Assembly (NCBI GenBank): GCA_964472565.1
Contig: CAYYNB010000123.1
Span: 1-18,618, forward strand
Length of the DNA: 18,618 nt
Source: DATAMF01 sp964472565
GTDB taxonomy: Bacteria > Chloroflexota > Anaerolineae > Aggregatilineales > Aggregatilineaceae
Direction: 5' to 3'
This document shows positions 8,029 to 14,910 of this stretch, piece after piece; the stretch's first letter is position 1; the number at the start of each line of letters is the position of its first letter. The notes beneath the pieces are model-generated. The model was not told where the DNA came from and searched no databases. It worked only from the letters and a program-made list of their open reading frames with translations. Made by a program: the position numbers and the translations under genes.

Positions 8029-9129
8029 CTATTCGCGGACCAACAGCCCCTGACGAACTGCGGCGGCTTCGACAATCCGCTTGATCAGGTCGGCATGGGT
8101 CCAACCCATGGCTTTGGCCTGCAACCACAGGTCGCTGAGGTCGGGGTTGAGGCCGGGGAGCGGGTTGATTTCGAGAATGTAGGGCTTGTCGCCGTTCGAG
8201 GCATCGAGCCGGAAATCGACGCGCGAGACATCTTTGCAGTCCAGCACGCGAAAAACATTGGCGGCCAGGATGCAAAGACGGCGCTTGAGATCGTCGTCAA
8301 TTGGCGCGGGGCAGGCGTAGAGGCTCAGGTTTTCGGCCCATTCAGTCTTGATGCGGTTGGTGTAGAGGTCCTGTTCGGACTGGGAATAAAATTCCAGGTC
8401 GATTTCCAGCGGCGGCAGAAAGGTCAGACCGGCGGGTAGTTCATTGGCGGCGTGGCCTTCGGGGATGCGGCGGGCTGTGGTGGAATCGAGGTTGCCGACC
8501 ATGCCGATGGTGATTTCACGGCCTTTGATGTAGTGTTCGGCCAAAATCGGCTGCGAGTAGGCGGCAAGCTGTTTTTCGATCTGGGTACGCAGTTCAGCGG
8601 TGGTGTGTACAATGCTTTCGGCGCTGATGCCCATGCTGGTCCCTTCGCGGCTGGGTTTGACAAACAGCGGGAACCGGAGAGCGCCATTGCCATTGAGCAG
8701 ATCGGCATCAACCGGATCGTCGGGACTTTCAAAAACCTGGAATTCCGGCGTGGGCAGGCCGTGATAGAGCAGGACACGCTTGGTCATGGGCTTGTCGAGC
8801 GCTAAGGCCAGCGTCAGCAGTTTGCTGCCGGTGTACGGGATACGCAGCATTTCCAGGATAGCGGGTACCTGCGATTCGCGGCTGTCGCCAAAGTGACTCT
8901 CGGCAATATTAAAGCAGAGGTCCGGCTTAAATTCTTTCAGCCGCTCGACCAAGCTGTAGGGCGGGTGGATGCTGGCTTCCATAAAAACCGCCTCGTGCCC
9001 GTCGTTGCGCAGCGCCTCGACAATCGAATCGGGGGTGCGCGGGCTGTCGAGATCGTCCCATTGATCGGCGGGCATGCCTTCCCAGTGAGGGGCATTTTTC
9101 TTTAAATTGGCGAGTACGGCAACGCGCAT
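8029..9129 (-). CDS. D-Ala-D-Ala-ligase-like ATP-grasp ligase
   Basis: This 366-residue ATP-grasp enzyme would activate a carboxylate with ATP and join it to an amine. The ATP-binding segment is FVKPSREGTSMGI (156-168). A metal-binding region includes D305 (RVDFRLD) and EINPLPGLNP (320-329, with E320 and N322). True Ddl enzymes carry an HGxxGEDG loop. Here that region reads ESHFGDSRESQVPA (77-90). The C-terminal PGMTxHSLVP signature is replaced by PGLNPDLSDL. The substrates are therefore probably not two D-alanines. The start at 9129 has GGAG 9 bases upstream; an earlier in-frame ATG at 9192 would add a non-conserved peptide read through a hairpin. The gene follows kamA by 70 bases on the same strand, suggesting a joint role, perhaps using beta-lysine. 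That functional link is inference. Confidence 0.85.
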   Translation of the reverse strand: MRVAVLANLKKNAPHWEGMPADQWDDLDSPRTPDSIVEALRNDGHEAVFMEASIHPPYSLVERLKEFKPDLCFNIAESHFGDSRESQVPAILEMLRIPYTGSKLLTLALALDKPMTKRVLLYHGLPTPEFQVFESPDDPVDADLLNGNGALRFPLFVKPSREGTSMGISAESIVHTTAELRTQIEKQLAAYSQPILAEHYIKGREITIGMVGNLDSTTARRIPEGHAANELPAGLTFLPPLEIDLEFYSQSEQDLYTNRIKTEWAENLSLYACPAPIDDDLKRRLCILAANVFRVLDCKDVSRVDFRLDASNGDKPYILEINPLPGLNPDLSDLWLQAKAMGWTHADLIKRIVEAAAVRQGLLVRE

Positions 9130-9165
9130 TGGTAGCTCCGTCTTATTATGCTCAAAAGGAGATTC

Positions 9166-9190
9166 GTGTGGGGCATGTGCTGCCCCACAC
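9166..9190 (-). terminator. Perfect hairpin between kamA and the ATP-grasp gene
   Basis: GTGTGGGGCA (9166-9175) and TGCCCCACAC (9181-9190) form a 10-base perfect stem with a 5-base loop in the 70-base gap. The minus-strand continuation has only TCCTTTTG, so read-through to the second gene is likely. It may set relative expression or stabilise the upstream mRNA. Confidence 0.5.
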
Positions 9191-9199
9191 ACTGTGAGG

Positions 9200-10747
9200 T
9201 TAATCTAGCTTGTGACCATTTTTACCGTTAGGCTTGTGGCCGTTTCCGTTGCCATTCCCGTTGTGACCGTTTCCATTATGACCGTTGCCGTTCCCATTGT
9301 GCCCGTTTTTTTTCTTGGGGGCCGAGGCGGGTTGGTCCATGCGGAAACGCTGCCACTTCTGGTCATCCATATTCAGCCGGTGCTGGATGCCATCGCGCTT
9401 GTGAATATCATCGAAGCCTTCGGGCTTGATGGTGTTGGCGCGGCCTTCGAGCAGCGCGGAAACGCCGCCCTGTCCGGCTTCGAGGCGCACAGCAGCCTGA
9501 CGATCCAGGTGATCGATGGCATGCGGATCGTAGTCGAGCGGCTCATCGTAGGTGGTGATGAAGCCTTCGTAGTTGCGCAGCACGACTTTGCCGGGAGCCT
9601 GACTGATCAGGTATTGGGGCATGACCGGAATCTTGCCGCCGCCGCCAGGGGCGTCCACGACATAGGTTGGGACGGCATACCCGCTGGTGTGGCCGCGCAG
9701 CCCTTCGATGATTTCGATGCCTTTGGCTACGGTCGTGCGGAAATGGCCCGCACCTTTGACCAGATCGCACTGGTAGAGGTAGTAGGGACGAACGCGATTG
9801 CGGACCAGCTTGTGGACCAGTTCGCGCTGGATGTTGACGCTGTCGTTGATGCCCGCGAGCAGCACGCTCTGATTGCCGAGCGGAACACCCGCAAAGGCGA
9901 GTTTTTCCAGGGCACGGCTGAGTTCGGGCGTGATCTCTTTGGGGTGGTTGACATGGATGTTCAACCACAGCGGGTGATACTTATTCAGCATATCGCAGAA
10001 TTCATCGGTGATGCGCTGCGGCAGGAAGACCGGGACGCGCGACCCGATGCGACTGATCTCGATATGTTCGATAGCGCGCAGACTGGACAGGATATACTCA
10101 CGCATTTTGGGAGCGAGCGTCAGCGGGGCGCCTCCGCTGAGCAGCACGTCGCGCACCTGAGGTGTGCGGCGCAAATAGTCCAGTTGCATATCGAACTCGG
10201 CCCGGCTGAAGTTTGCGCCCGGATTGCCGACGATACGGCTGCGTGTGCAATAACGGCAGTAGCTCGCACACTGGGGGGTGAGCAGCATCAAGACGCGATC
10301 AGGATAGCGGTGGACGAGTCCCGGCACAGGACTGTGTTTGTCTTCGGCCAGGCTGTCTTCCATCATGCCATCAAACGCGGCTAATTCACGGCCCAACGGC
10401 AACACCTGACGACGAACCGGACAGTGTGGATCGTCGGGATCGATCAGACTCGCAAAATAGGGAGTAATGTCCACCCGGAATTTATTTTCCGCCGTTAAAC
10501 CCTCGATTTCTTCGGGGGTCAGGTGAATGACCTGGGACAGTTCTTCGAGCGAATTGAGACGATTCGCCAACTGCCAGCGCCAATCATTCCATTTTTCAGC
10601 AGGGACATCGGCCCAAAAAGCCGGGCGCGGTGTGGACTCGATATTCAGTTGGGTTGGAGCAGGGGTAAGGGTTATCCTACCGGAGCCAGGAGGTTCGGCG
10701 GATTCAGACGGAGGTTGTTCTTCGACATCGATGTGCAGATCTTCCAT
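9200..10747 (-). CDS. kamA: Lysine 2,3-aminomutase (radical SAM, PLP)
   Basis: This 515-residue enzyme is predicted to convert L-lysine to L-beta-lysine using a [4Fe-4S] cluster, S-adenosylmethionine and PLP. Cluster cysteines are C160, C164 and C167 (CASYCRYC). R169 matches the substrate-carboxylate arginine. K372 in PGGGGK binds PLP. D328 (YQCDL) and D365 (VVDAPGG) match the two aspartates of clostridial KamA that hold the lysine side-chain amine. Glutamate 2,3-aminomutases have Lys and Asn there, so lysine is the likely substrate. Oddities: the usual SGGDAL reads SGGAPL (204-209). The structural zinc site is missing (NDC is NDS at 301-303 and no CxCxxC). There is a ~45-residue N-terminal extension and an Asn/Gly/His-rich tail (480-515). 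GGGAG precedes the ATG. Probably an operon with the ATP-grasp gene. Confidence 0.92.
   Translation of the reverse strand: MEDLHIDVEEQPPSESAEPPGSGRITLTPAPTQLNIESTPRPAFWADVPAEKWNDWRWQLANRLNSLEELSQVIHLTPEEIEGLTAENKFRVDITPYFASLIDPDDPHCPVRRQVLPLGRELAAFDGMMEDSLAEDKHSPVPGLVHRYPDRVLMLLTPQCASYCRYCTRSRIVGNPGANFSRAEFDMQLDYLRRTPQVRDVLLSGGAPLTLAPKMREYILSSLRAIEHIEISRIGSRVPVFLPQRITDEFCDMLNKYHPLWLNIHVNHPKEITPELSRALEKLAFAGVPLGNQSVLLAGINDSVNIQRELVHKLVRNRVRPYYLYQCDLVKGAGHFRTTVAKGIEIIEGLRGHTSGYAVPTYVVDAPGGGGKIPVMPQYLISQAPGKVVLRNYEGFITTYDEPLDYDPHAIDHLDRQAAVRLEAGQGGVSALLEGRANTIKPEGFDDIHKRDGIQHRLNMDDQKWQRFRMDQPASAPKKKNGHNGNGNGHNGNGHNGNGNGNGHKPNGKNGHKLD
9214..9312 (-). repeat. Low-complexity repeat encoding the Asn-Gly-His tail of KamA
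   Basis: Short degenerate units encoding NGHNGNGNGH-type peptide are repeated across the last ~35 codons of kamA. The units differ at third positions, so the repetition is more regular in protein than in DNA. Repeated His suggests metal binding; a flexible surface tail is the simpler reading. Confidence 0.7.
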
Positions 10748-10765
10748 GATACACTCCCATTATAA

Positions 10766-10786
10766 AAGCCGATCCGAGATCGGCTT
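10766..10786 (-). promoter_or_regulatory. Dyad/attenuator-like hairpin just before kamA
   Basis: AAGCCGATC (10766-10774) and GATCGGCTT (10778-10786) are a perfect 9-base inverted repeat with a 3-base loop. On the minus strand it is followed by TTTTAT and then the kamA Shine-Dalgarno. This could be an attenuator in the kamA leader or a DNA operator between the divergent genes. Confidence 0.45.
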
Positions 10787-10848
10787 CCTACCCACACAGA
10801 GAATTGTCACGGAGCCTTGATCGCGGCCCCTACGAGTTTTCAAACGTT

Positions 10849-10876
10849 ATTATACACCTGTTTTTCGGAATGCAAA
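10849..10876 (-). promoter_or_regulatory. Candidate kamA promoter
   Basis: On the minus strand, TTTGCA (10876-10871), a 16-base spacer and TATAAT (10854-10849). Predicted start near 10842 gives a ~95-base leader that would include the 9-base hairpin. A second TATAAT overlaps the hairpin 3' side (near 10763-10758) but lacks a -35. Confidence 0.4.
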
Positions 10877-10987
10877 TACCTTTTTTCCCCTAGATTTTCT
10901 GCGAATTTAGGGATAAAACAATTCTCTATCATCATTGATCAAAACAGGCGCGGGGCATCCCCCAAAAAATGGGTTTTGCAGGTGAAT

Positions 10988-12085
10988 ATGCTTCCTAGAA
11001 GATACTTAAGTTCTTATCCTTTTCGGGTTTTTATCAGCTATTCGCACGATGATGCTGAACCCGTGCGACGGGTGGCTGCCATCTTAGAGCGGATTGGATT
11101 GGTCCCGATCTGGGATGAACAACTGCTTCCGGGGTTTCCCTTTGACCAGCAGATCATGAACTTCATTCGCTCGGCGCACCTGTTTATGCCACTGATCACG
11201 GCGGGCGCTTATAACCGGCCCTGGGTTCACCAGGAAATCGGTTTTGCGATGGGCGTGCAGATTCCGGTGCTGCCATTGGCGTTGGGGCAGCTTCCGGGCG
11301 AACTGATCCAAAAACTCCAGGTAGTAGCTATTCCCAATGATTTGACGGGATTGGAAGATAAGTTGATGGCGATCAATTTTGAGCGCCTGGTGAACAGTTA
11401 TTATCCGCTGCCGCTGGGCGTGACCGTGGTGCGGGAGACGCCGACAGAACGCACCCAAAGTATTGTGGAAAACACCGAACGCCTGCTGCGGGATGAACAG
11501 TTGGGGTATGTGCGGCAGCGGGGCGGGCTGGGAACATTTTCGATTCCTGATAAACCTGTCACGGACCCGATCTGGCGTCTGCGGGCTGGGGGCGAAGGGG
11601 TGCCGGATCGGAATGATTATGAAAAAAGCCTGCTCCGGCGCGAACGACAAGCCTTAGAAAAACACGCTCGCGCGCAGGGCTGTACGTTGATGCTGCGGAT
11701 CAATGACCAGGCGAACGACAAAGGCGCAATCGCTCGGATCACACGGCTGACCCTGGTCCGGGACTTTTTGAACAAAATGCCGGCGGAGAAGGTCAAAATT
11801 GTATTTTTGGAAAATGACCTGCTTGAAGAAGTGCTGTTGGTGGGCGATTACTTTTTCGCCGGGGCGACAACCTTATCCCGGTATGGGGTGAACCGGACCG
11901 AATTTTGCTTTCATCCGGTGGAAGTTTATCACCAGGTGACGGCGTTTGACCGGGAATTCGCGGATGTGGAGAAGAACGGGCCGACTGACAAAAATTCGGC
12001 TATGGAGCAGATCACCGCGAAGATCAACGACCTGAAAAAAACGCTGTCCCCTGAAAAAGTTACCGAAATTGACGCGACGTTATAG
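10988..12085 (+). CDS. TIR-domain protein with unrecognised C-terminal domain
   Basis: This 365-residue protein begins with a TIR domain (residues ~11-135). FRVFISYSHDD forms the first strand and loop, IWDEQLLPGF the BB-loop region, and WVHQE places Glu83 where catalytic TIR NADases have their glutamate. Bacterial TIR proteins commonly cleave NAD+ or make cyclic ADP-ribose signals in antiphage defence. Residues ~170-330 form a second domain, with LRRERQALEKHARAQG, a VKIVFLENDLLEEVLLVGDYFF core and an FCFHPVEVYHQ segment. I do not recognise it. A charged helix ends the protein. The start at 10988 fits the TIR boundary and has AGGTG 3 bases upstream; in-frame GTG (10982) and TTG (10817) starts are possible. 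It stands alone, divergent from kamA and upstream of gyrA. A defence function is inferred. Confidence 0.83.
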   Translation: MLPRRYLSSYPFRVFISYSHDDAEPVRRVAAILERIGLVPIWDEQLLPGFPFDQQIMNFIRSAHLFMPLITAGAYNRPWVHQEIGFAMGVQIPVLPLALGQLPGELIQKLQVVAIPNDLTGLEDKLMAINFERLVNSYYPLPLGVTVVRETPTERTQSIVENTERLLRDEQLGYVRQRGGLGTFSIPDKPVTDPIWRLRAGGEGVPDRNDYEKSLLRRERQALEKHARAQGCTLMLRINDQANDKGAIARITRLTLVRDFLNKMPAEKVKIVFLENDLLEEVLLVGDYFFAGATTLSRYGVNRTEFCFHPVEVYHQVTAFDREFADVEKNGPTDKNSAMEQITAKINDLKKTLSPEKVTEIDATL

Positions 12086-12167
12086 GGAAAAAAACACGCA
12101 TTTACTAGCGAAGAAGCCCAAAATCATTTATAATCTGAAGTCGGAACAAATGTTCTTATTGGTCGCA

Positions 12168-12196
12168 TTGACAGCAAAGAGACTATTCTTTACACT
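12168..12196 (+). promoter_or_regulatory. gyrA promoter
   Basis: TTGACA (12168-12173), exactly 17 bases, then TACACT (12191-12196): a near-consensus sigma-70 promoter. Predicted start near 12203 gives a ~29-base leader with an AAGGAA ribosome-binding site before the ATG at 12232. It places gyrA on its own transcript, independent of the TIR gene. Confidence 0.82.
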
Positions 12197-12231
12197 ACAC
12201 GGCGTTTTGGGGCACGCAGCGAGAAGGAATC

Positions 12232-14745
12232 ATGACTACAGAAACTGGACTCGTCCGTCAACGAGATATTAACGACGAATTGCAGGAATCATATCTGGAC
12301 TACGCGATGAGCGTCATCGTGGCGCGCGCGCTGCCCGATGCTCGCGACGGGTTGAAGCCGGTTCACCGCCGCATTTTGTATGCCATGTATGATATGGGGT
12401 TGCGTCCCGGCACGCCGTATAAAAAGAGCGCCCGTATTGTCGGTGAAGTGTTGGGTAAATATCACCCACACGGCGATATGGCGGTGTATGAGGCGATGGT
12501 GCGCATGGCGCAGGATTTTTCGATGCGCTATGAACTGGTCGATGGACAGGGGAACTTTGGCAGCATCGACGGCGATGCTCCGGCGGCGATGCGCTACACC
12601 GAGGCGCGCATGGCGTCGCTGGGCGTCGATTTGCTGCAAGACATCGAAAAAGGGACCGTCGGTTTTGATGATAATTTTGATGGGACGCTGCAAGAACCCA
12701 ACGTGCTGCCCGCGAGCATTCCGAATCTGCTGGTCAATGGGGCATCGGGGATCGCGGTGGGCATGTCTACCAGTGTGCCGCCGCACAACCTGGGCGAGGT
12801 GTGCGACGCGCTGATATTTATGCTGAATAACTGGACGGCGCTGGACGATATTGGCATGCCGGAACTGATGAACTTTATCAAGGGGCCGGATTTTCCAACG
12901 GGCGGCGTGGTGTATACAGTAGAAAATGGCTCCGGGGAAGATCAACTGCGGACGGCGTATGCGTCGGGGCGCGGCAAGGTGCGGGTGCGGGCGAAGGCGC
13001 ATATTGAAGACCTGGGGCGCGGACGCAGCCGCATTATCATCAGCGAAATTCCATTCCAGACGAATAAATCCAACCTGATCGAGCGCATTGTGGAACTGTC
13101 ACGCGATGGGCGAATCGAAGGGATCTCGGATTTGCGGGACGAGAGTGATCGTACCGGGCTGCGGATTGTAATCGACATCAGCCGCACCGCGGATGCGCTG
13201 GAAGTGCTGGCGAACCTGTTCAAATATACGCCGCTGGAAAGCACGTTCAGTATTATCAACCTGGCACTGGTACACGGCGAACCGCGGATGCTCAGCCTGA
13301 AGCAGATGCTCAAGGTTTACCTGGAACACCGACTGGACGTGATTCGCAAGCGCAGTGAATTTGATCTGGCGCGGGCGAAAGAACGGGCACATATTCTAGA
13401 AGGGCTGTTGATCGCGCTCAAAAATATGGACGAGGTGATCGACACGATCCGGCGGTCACGCACGGTAGACACCGCGCACGCGAATCTGCGGAAGAAATTC
13501 CATTTGTCCGACAAGCAGGCGGAAGCGATTCTGGCGATGCAACTGCGGCGGCTGGCTGCGTTGGAACGGAACAAGCTGGAAGATGAGTATAAGGAAAAGA
13601 TGGAACTCATCGGCATGCTGGAAGCGCTGCTCGCCAGCCCGCAGATGATGCGGATCGAGGTGGCGCGCGAACTGAAGGATGTTCGGGATAAGTATGCCGA
13701 TCCGCGCCGCACCGTGATTATCAACGGCCCGGCGGGAAGCATTAAGGCGGGTGATTTCCTGGGGCCGAACGAGGATACATGGGTGACGCTGACGGAAAGC
13801 GGACTGCTCAGCCGGACGTATGAGGATGTGCCGCTGATGGTGACGGACGAGGCGCAGGATCCGCCGCTGGCGATGCTGGGAAGCAATACGGTCCATACGC
13901 TGTATCTGTTCACGGCGAACGGATACGGGGCGACGATTCCGACGAAACTGCTGCCGCAGTCGAATAACGCCGAACAGGGCCAGCATTTTTCGACGTTCTG
14001 CCCGCTGACGAAAGAGGATGAGATCGCCGTGACGCTGAGCCTGCCGCCGAGTTTGGAAACGGGGTATCTGGCGGCGATCACCGCGCTGGGGGAGGTTAAA
14101 CGGCTGCGGCTGGACGATCTGCCGGGGTTGGTGTCGAACGCGTTTAAATTTATGGACCTGGAACAAGCGGACCGGCTGATCTGGATCGGGTATGTGGATG
14201 ATGAAAGTGAAATACTGCTAGCGACACGGCAAGGTCAGGCGATCCGGTTCCGGGTGGCTGAGGTACGACCGACCGGACTGGGGGCGGGCGGTATGCGCGC
14301 GATCAAACTGGGCAGCGAAGCGGATCGGGTGATCGGCGTGGGATTGGCCGAAGAGGACGCCGGGGTATTTGTGTGTACAGATACGGGCGTGGCGAAAACA
14401 TCACCGCTGAATGAGTACCCGACGCAGGGGCGCGCGGGCAGCGGCGTGATCACGATCAAAATGCCGACGGACGCAGAAGGATTAGCGGTTGCGACGGTGG
14501 GGCAGTTGGATGATTATGTGGTGGTGGTGACGGATAAGGGAAATCCGAAAGTGGTCAAAATCGGCACGGCGACCCATGCGAAACGCGCGGCGAAGGGTGA
14601 TTATCTGATCTCCGTGAAGGGGAAGGAAGCGGTAGCCCGGCTGGTGAAACTGATGCCGCGCATTGAGCCAGATATCGAGTCTGCGGCTGGTGATGGGGGC
14701 GAGGAACAGGCCGAACAGGCCGAACAGGCCGAACAGGGGAAATAG
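12232..14745 (+). CDS. gyrA: DNA gyrase/topoisomerase II subunit A
   Basis: This 837-residue breakage-reunion subunit works with GyrB to pass DNA duplexes. LKPVHRRILY, GKYHPHGD and AAMRYTEARM are family hallmarks, and Tyr122 is the DNA-linking tyrosine. Residues up to ~490 are the winged-helix, tower and coiled-coil core; ~500-815 is the beta-pinwheel C-terminal domain. Numbering coincides with E. coli GyrA. The quinolone-region residues are Met83 (bases 12478-12480), where Ser is usual, and Glu87. The canonical GyrA-box (QRRGGRG) is absent from the first blade; only a later GRAGSGV resembles it. The protein ends in an EQA repeat. The start has AAGGAA upstream and a clear promoter. It could be the only type IIA topoisomerase and serve both gyrase and decatenase roles; no gyrB is in the window. 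Confidence 0.95.
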   Translation: MTTETGLVRQRDINDELQESYLDYAMSVIVARALPDARDGLKPVHRRILYAMYDMGLRPGTPYKKSARIVGEVLGKYHPHGDMAVYEAMVRMAQDFSMRYELVDGQGNFGSIDGDAPAAMRYTEARMASLGVDLLQDIEKGTVGFDDNFDGTLQEPNVLPASIPNLLVNGASGIAVGMSTSVPPHNLGEVCDALIFMLNNWTALDDIGMPELMNFIKGPDFPTGGVVYTVENGSGEDQLRTAYASGRGKVRVRAKAHIEDLGRGRSRIIISEIPFQTNKSNLIERIVELSRDGRIEGISDLRDESDRTGLRIVIDISRTADALEVLANLFKYTPLESTFSIINLALVHGEPRMLSLKQMLKVYLEHRLDVIRKRSEFDLARAKERAHILEGLLIALKNMDEVIDTIRRSRTVDTAHANLRKKFHLSDKQAEAILAMQLRRLAALERNKLEDEYKEKMELIGMLEALLASPQMMRIEVARELKDVRDKYADPRRTVIINGPAGSIKAGDFLGPNEDTWVTLTESGLLSRTYEDVPLMVTDEAQDPPLAMLGSNTVHTLYLFTANGYGATIPTKLLPQSNNAEQGQHFSTFCPLTKEDEIAVTLSLPPSLETGYLAAITALGEVKRLRLDDLPGLVSNAFKFMDLEQADRLIWIGYVDDESEILLATRQGQAIRFRVAEVRPTGLGAGGMRAIKLGSEADRVIGVGLAEEDAGVFVCTDTGVAKTSPLNEYPTQGRAGSGVITIKMPTDAEGLAVATVGQLDDYVVVVTDKGNPKVVKIGTATHAKRAAKGDYLISVKGKEAVARLVKLMPRIEPDIESAAGDGGEEQAEQAEQAEQGK
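14704..14739 (+). repeat. 9-base tandem repeat at the end of gyrA
   Basis: GAACAGGCC occurs three times perfectly (14704-14730) and once imperfectly (14731-14739). It encodes an EQA repeat at the extreme C-terminus of GyrA, a likely site of copy-number variation. Confidence 0.85.
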
Positions 14746-14759
14746 ACGGGAAAAGGGGC

Positions 14760-14789
14760 TTGACGCCCGGCTCGATTCTTTTGTATGCT
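14760..14789 (+). promoter_or_regulatory. Promoter of the crcB leader
   Basis: TTGACG (14760-14765), 18 bases, then TATGCT (14784-14789). The predicted start near 14795-14797 coincides with the GG that opens the riboswitch-like sequence, as expected for a leader RNA. Confidence 0.65.
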
Positions 14790-14794
14790 TGAAT

Positions 14795-14831
14795 GGCGAT
14801 GAAAGCATGACTCCTACTGGTATGGTGGGAG
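14795..14831 (+). promoter_or_regulatory. Shortened fluoride (crcB-motif) riboswitch-like leader
   Basis: Two hallmark boxes of the fluoride riboswitch are present: GGCGATG at 14795-14801 and ATGACTCCTAC at 14807-14817. In known members about 40-50 bases span these boxes, including the CGCC pseudoknot partner and an AACnGCC...GGC hairpin. Here they are only 5 bases apart, so the ligand-binding core appears deleted. CTCCTAC (14811-14817) can instead pair with GTGGGAG (14825-14831) to form a 7-base hairpin, followed by an intrinsic terminator. The gene downstream is crcB. A complete aptamer is not visible; this may be a decayed or divergent riboswitch, or a sequence error. Confidence 0.6.
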
Positions 14832-14854
14832 GCGCGTGAAATACGATTGTTCTG

Positions 14855-14876
14855 CCCGCCGCGAGGCGGGTTTTTT
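14855..14876 (+). terminator. Intrinsic terminator in the crcB leader
   Basis: CCCGCC (14855-14860), loop GCGA, GGCGGG (14865-14870), then six T (14871-14876). It lies after the riboswitch-like boxes and before the crcB start, the position of an expression platform. Without an antiterminating aptamer the transcript would end at ~80 bases. Confidence 0.87.
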
Positions 14877-14910
14877 GTGGATCATCAACATGGTGCATGG
14901 GAATCGATTT

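Noticed and set aside
9200..10747. KamA as EpmB (EF-P modification) or glutamate 2,3-aminomutase
   Set aside because: The region after the PLP lysine continues through the full-length KamA domain (VVLRNYEGFITTYDEP), beyond the short EpmB. The two lysine-binding aspartates are present where glutamate enzymes have Lys and Asn.
10817..10987. TTG-started N-terminal extension of the TIR protein
   Set aside because: The extension has no conserved character, lies in AT-rich intergenic DNA, and the TIR domain begins right after 10988.
14836..14910. Earlier start for crcB
   Set aside because: The added peptide would be encoded by the terminator hairpin and is not like other Fluc N-termini.
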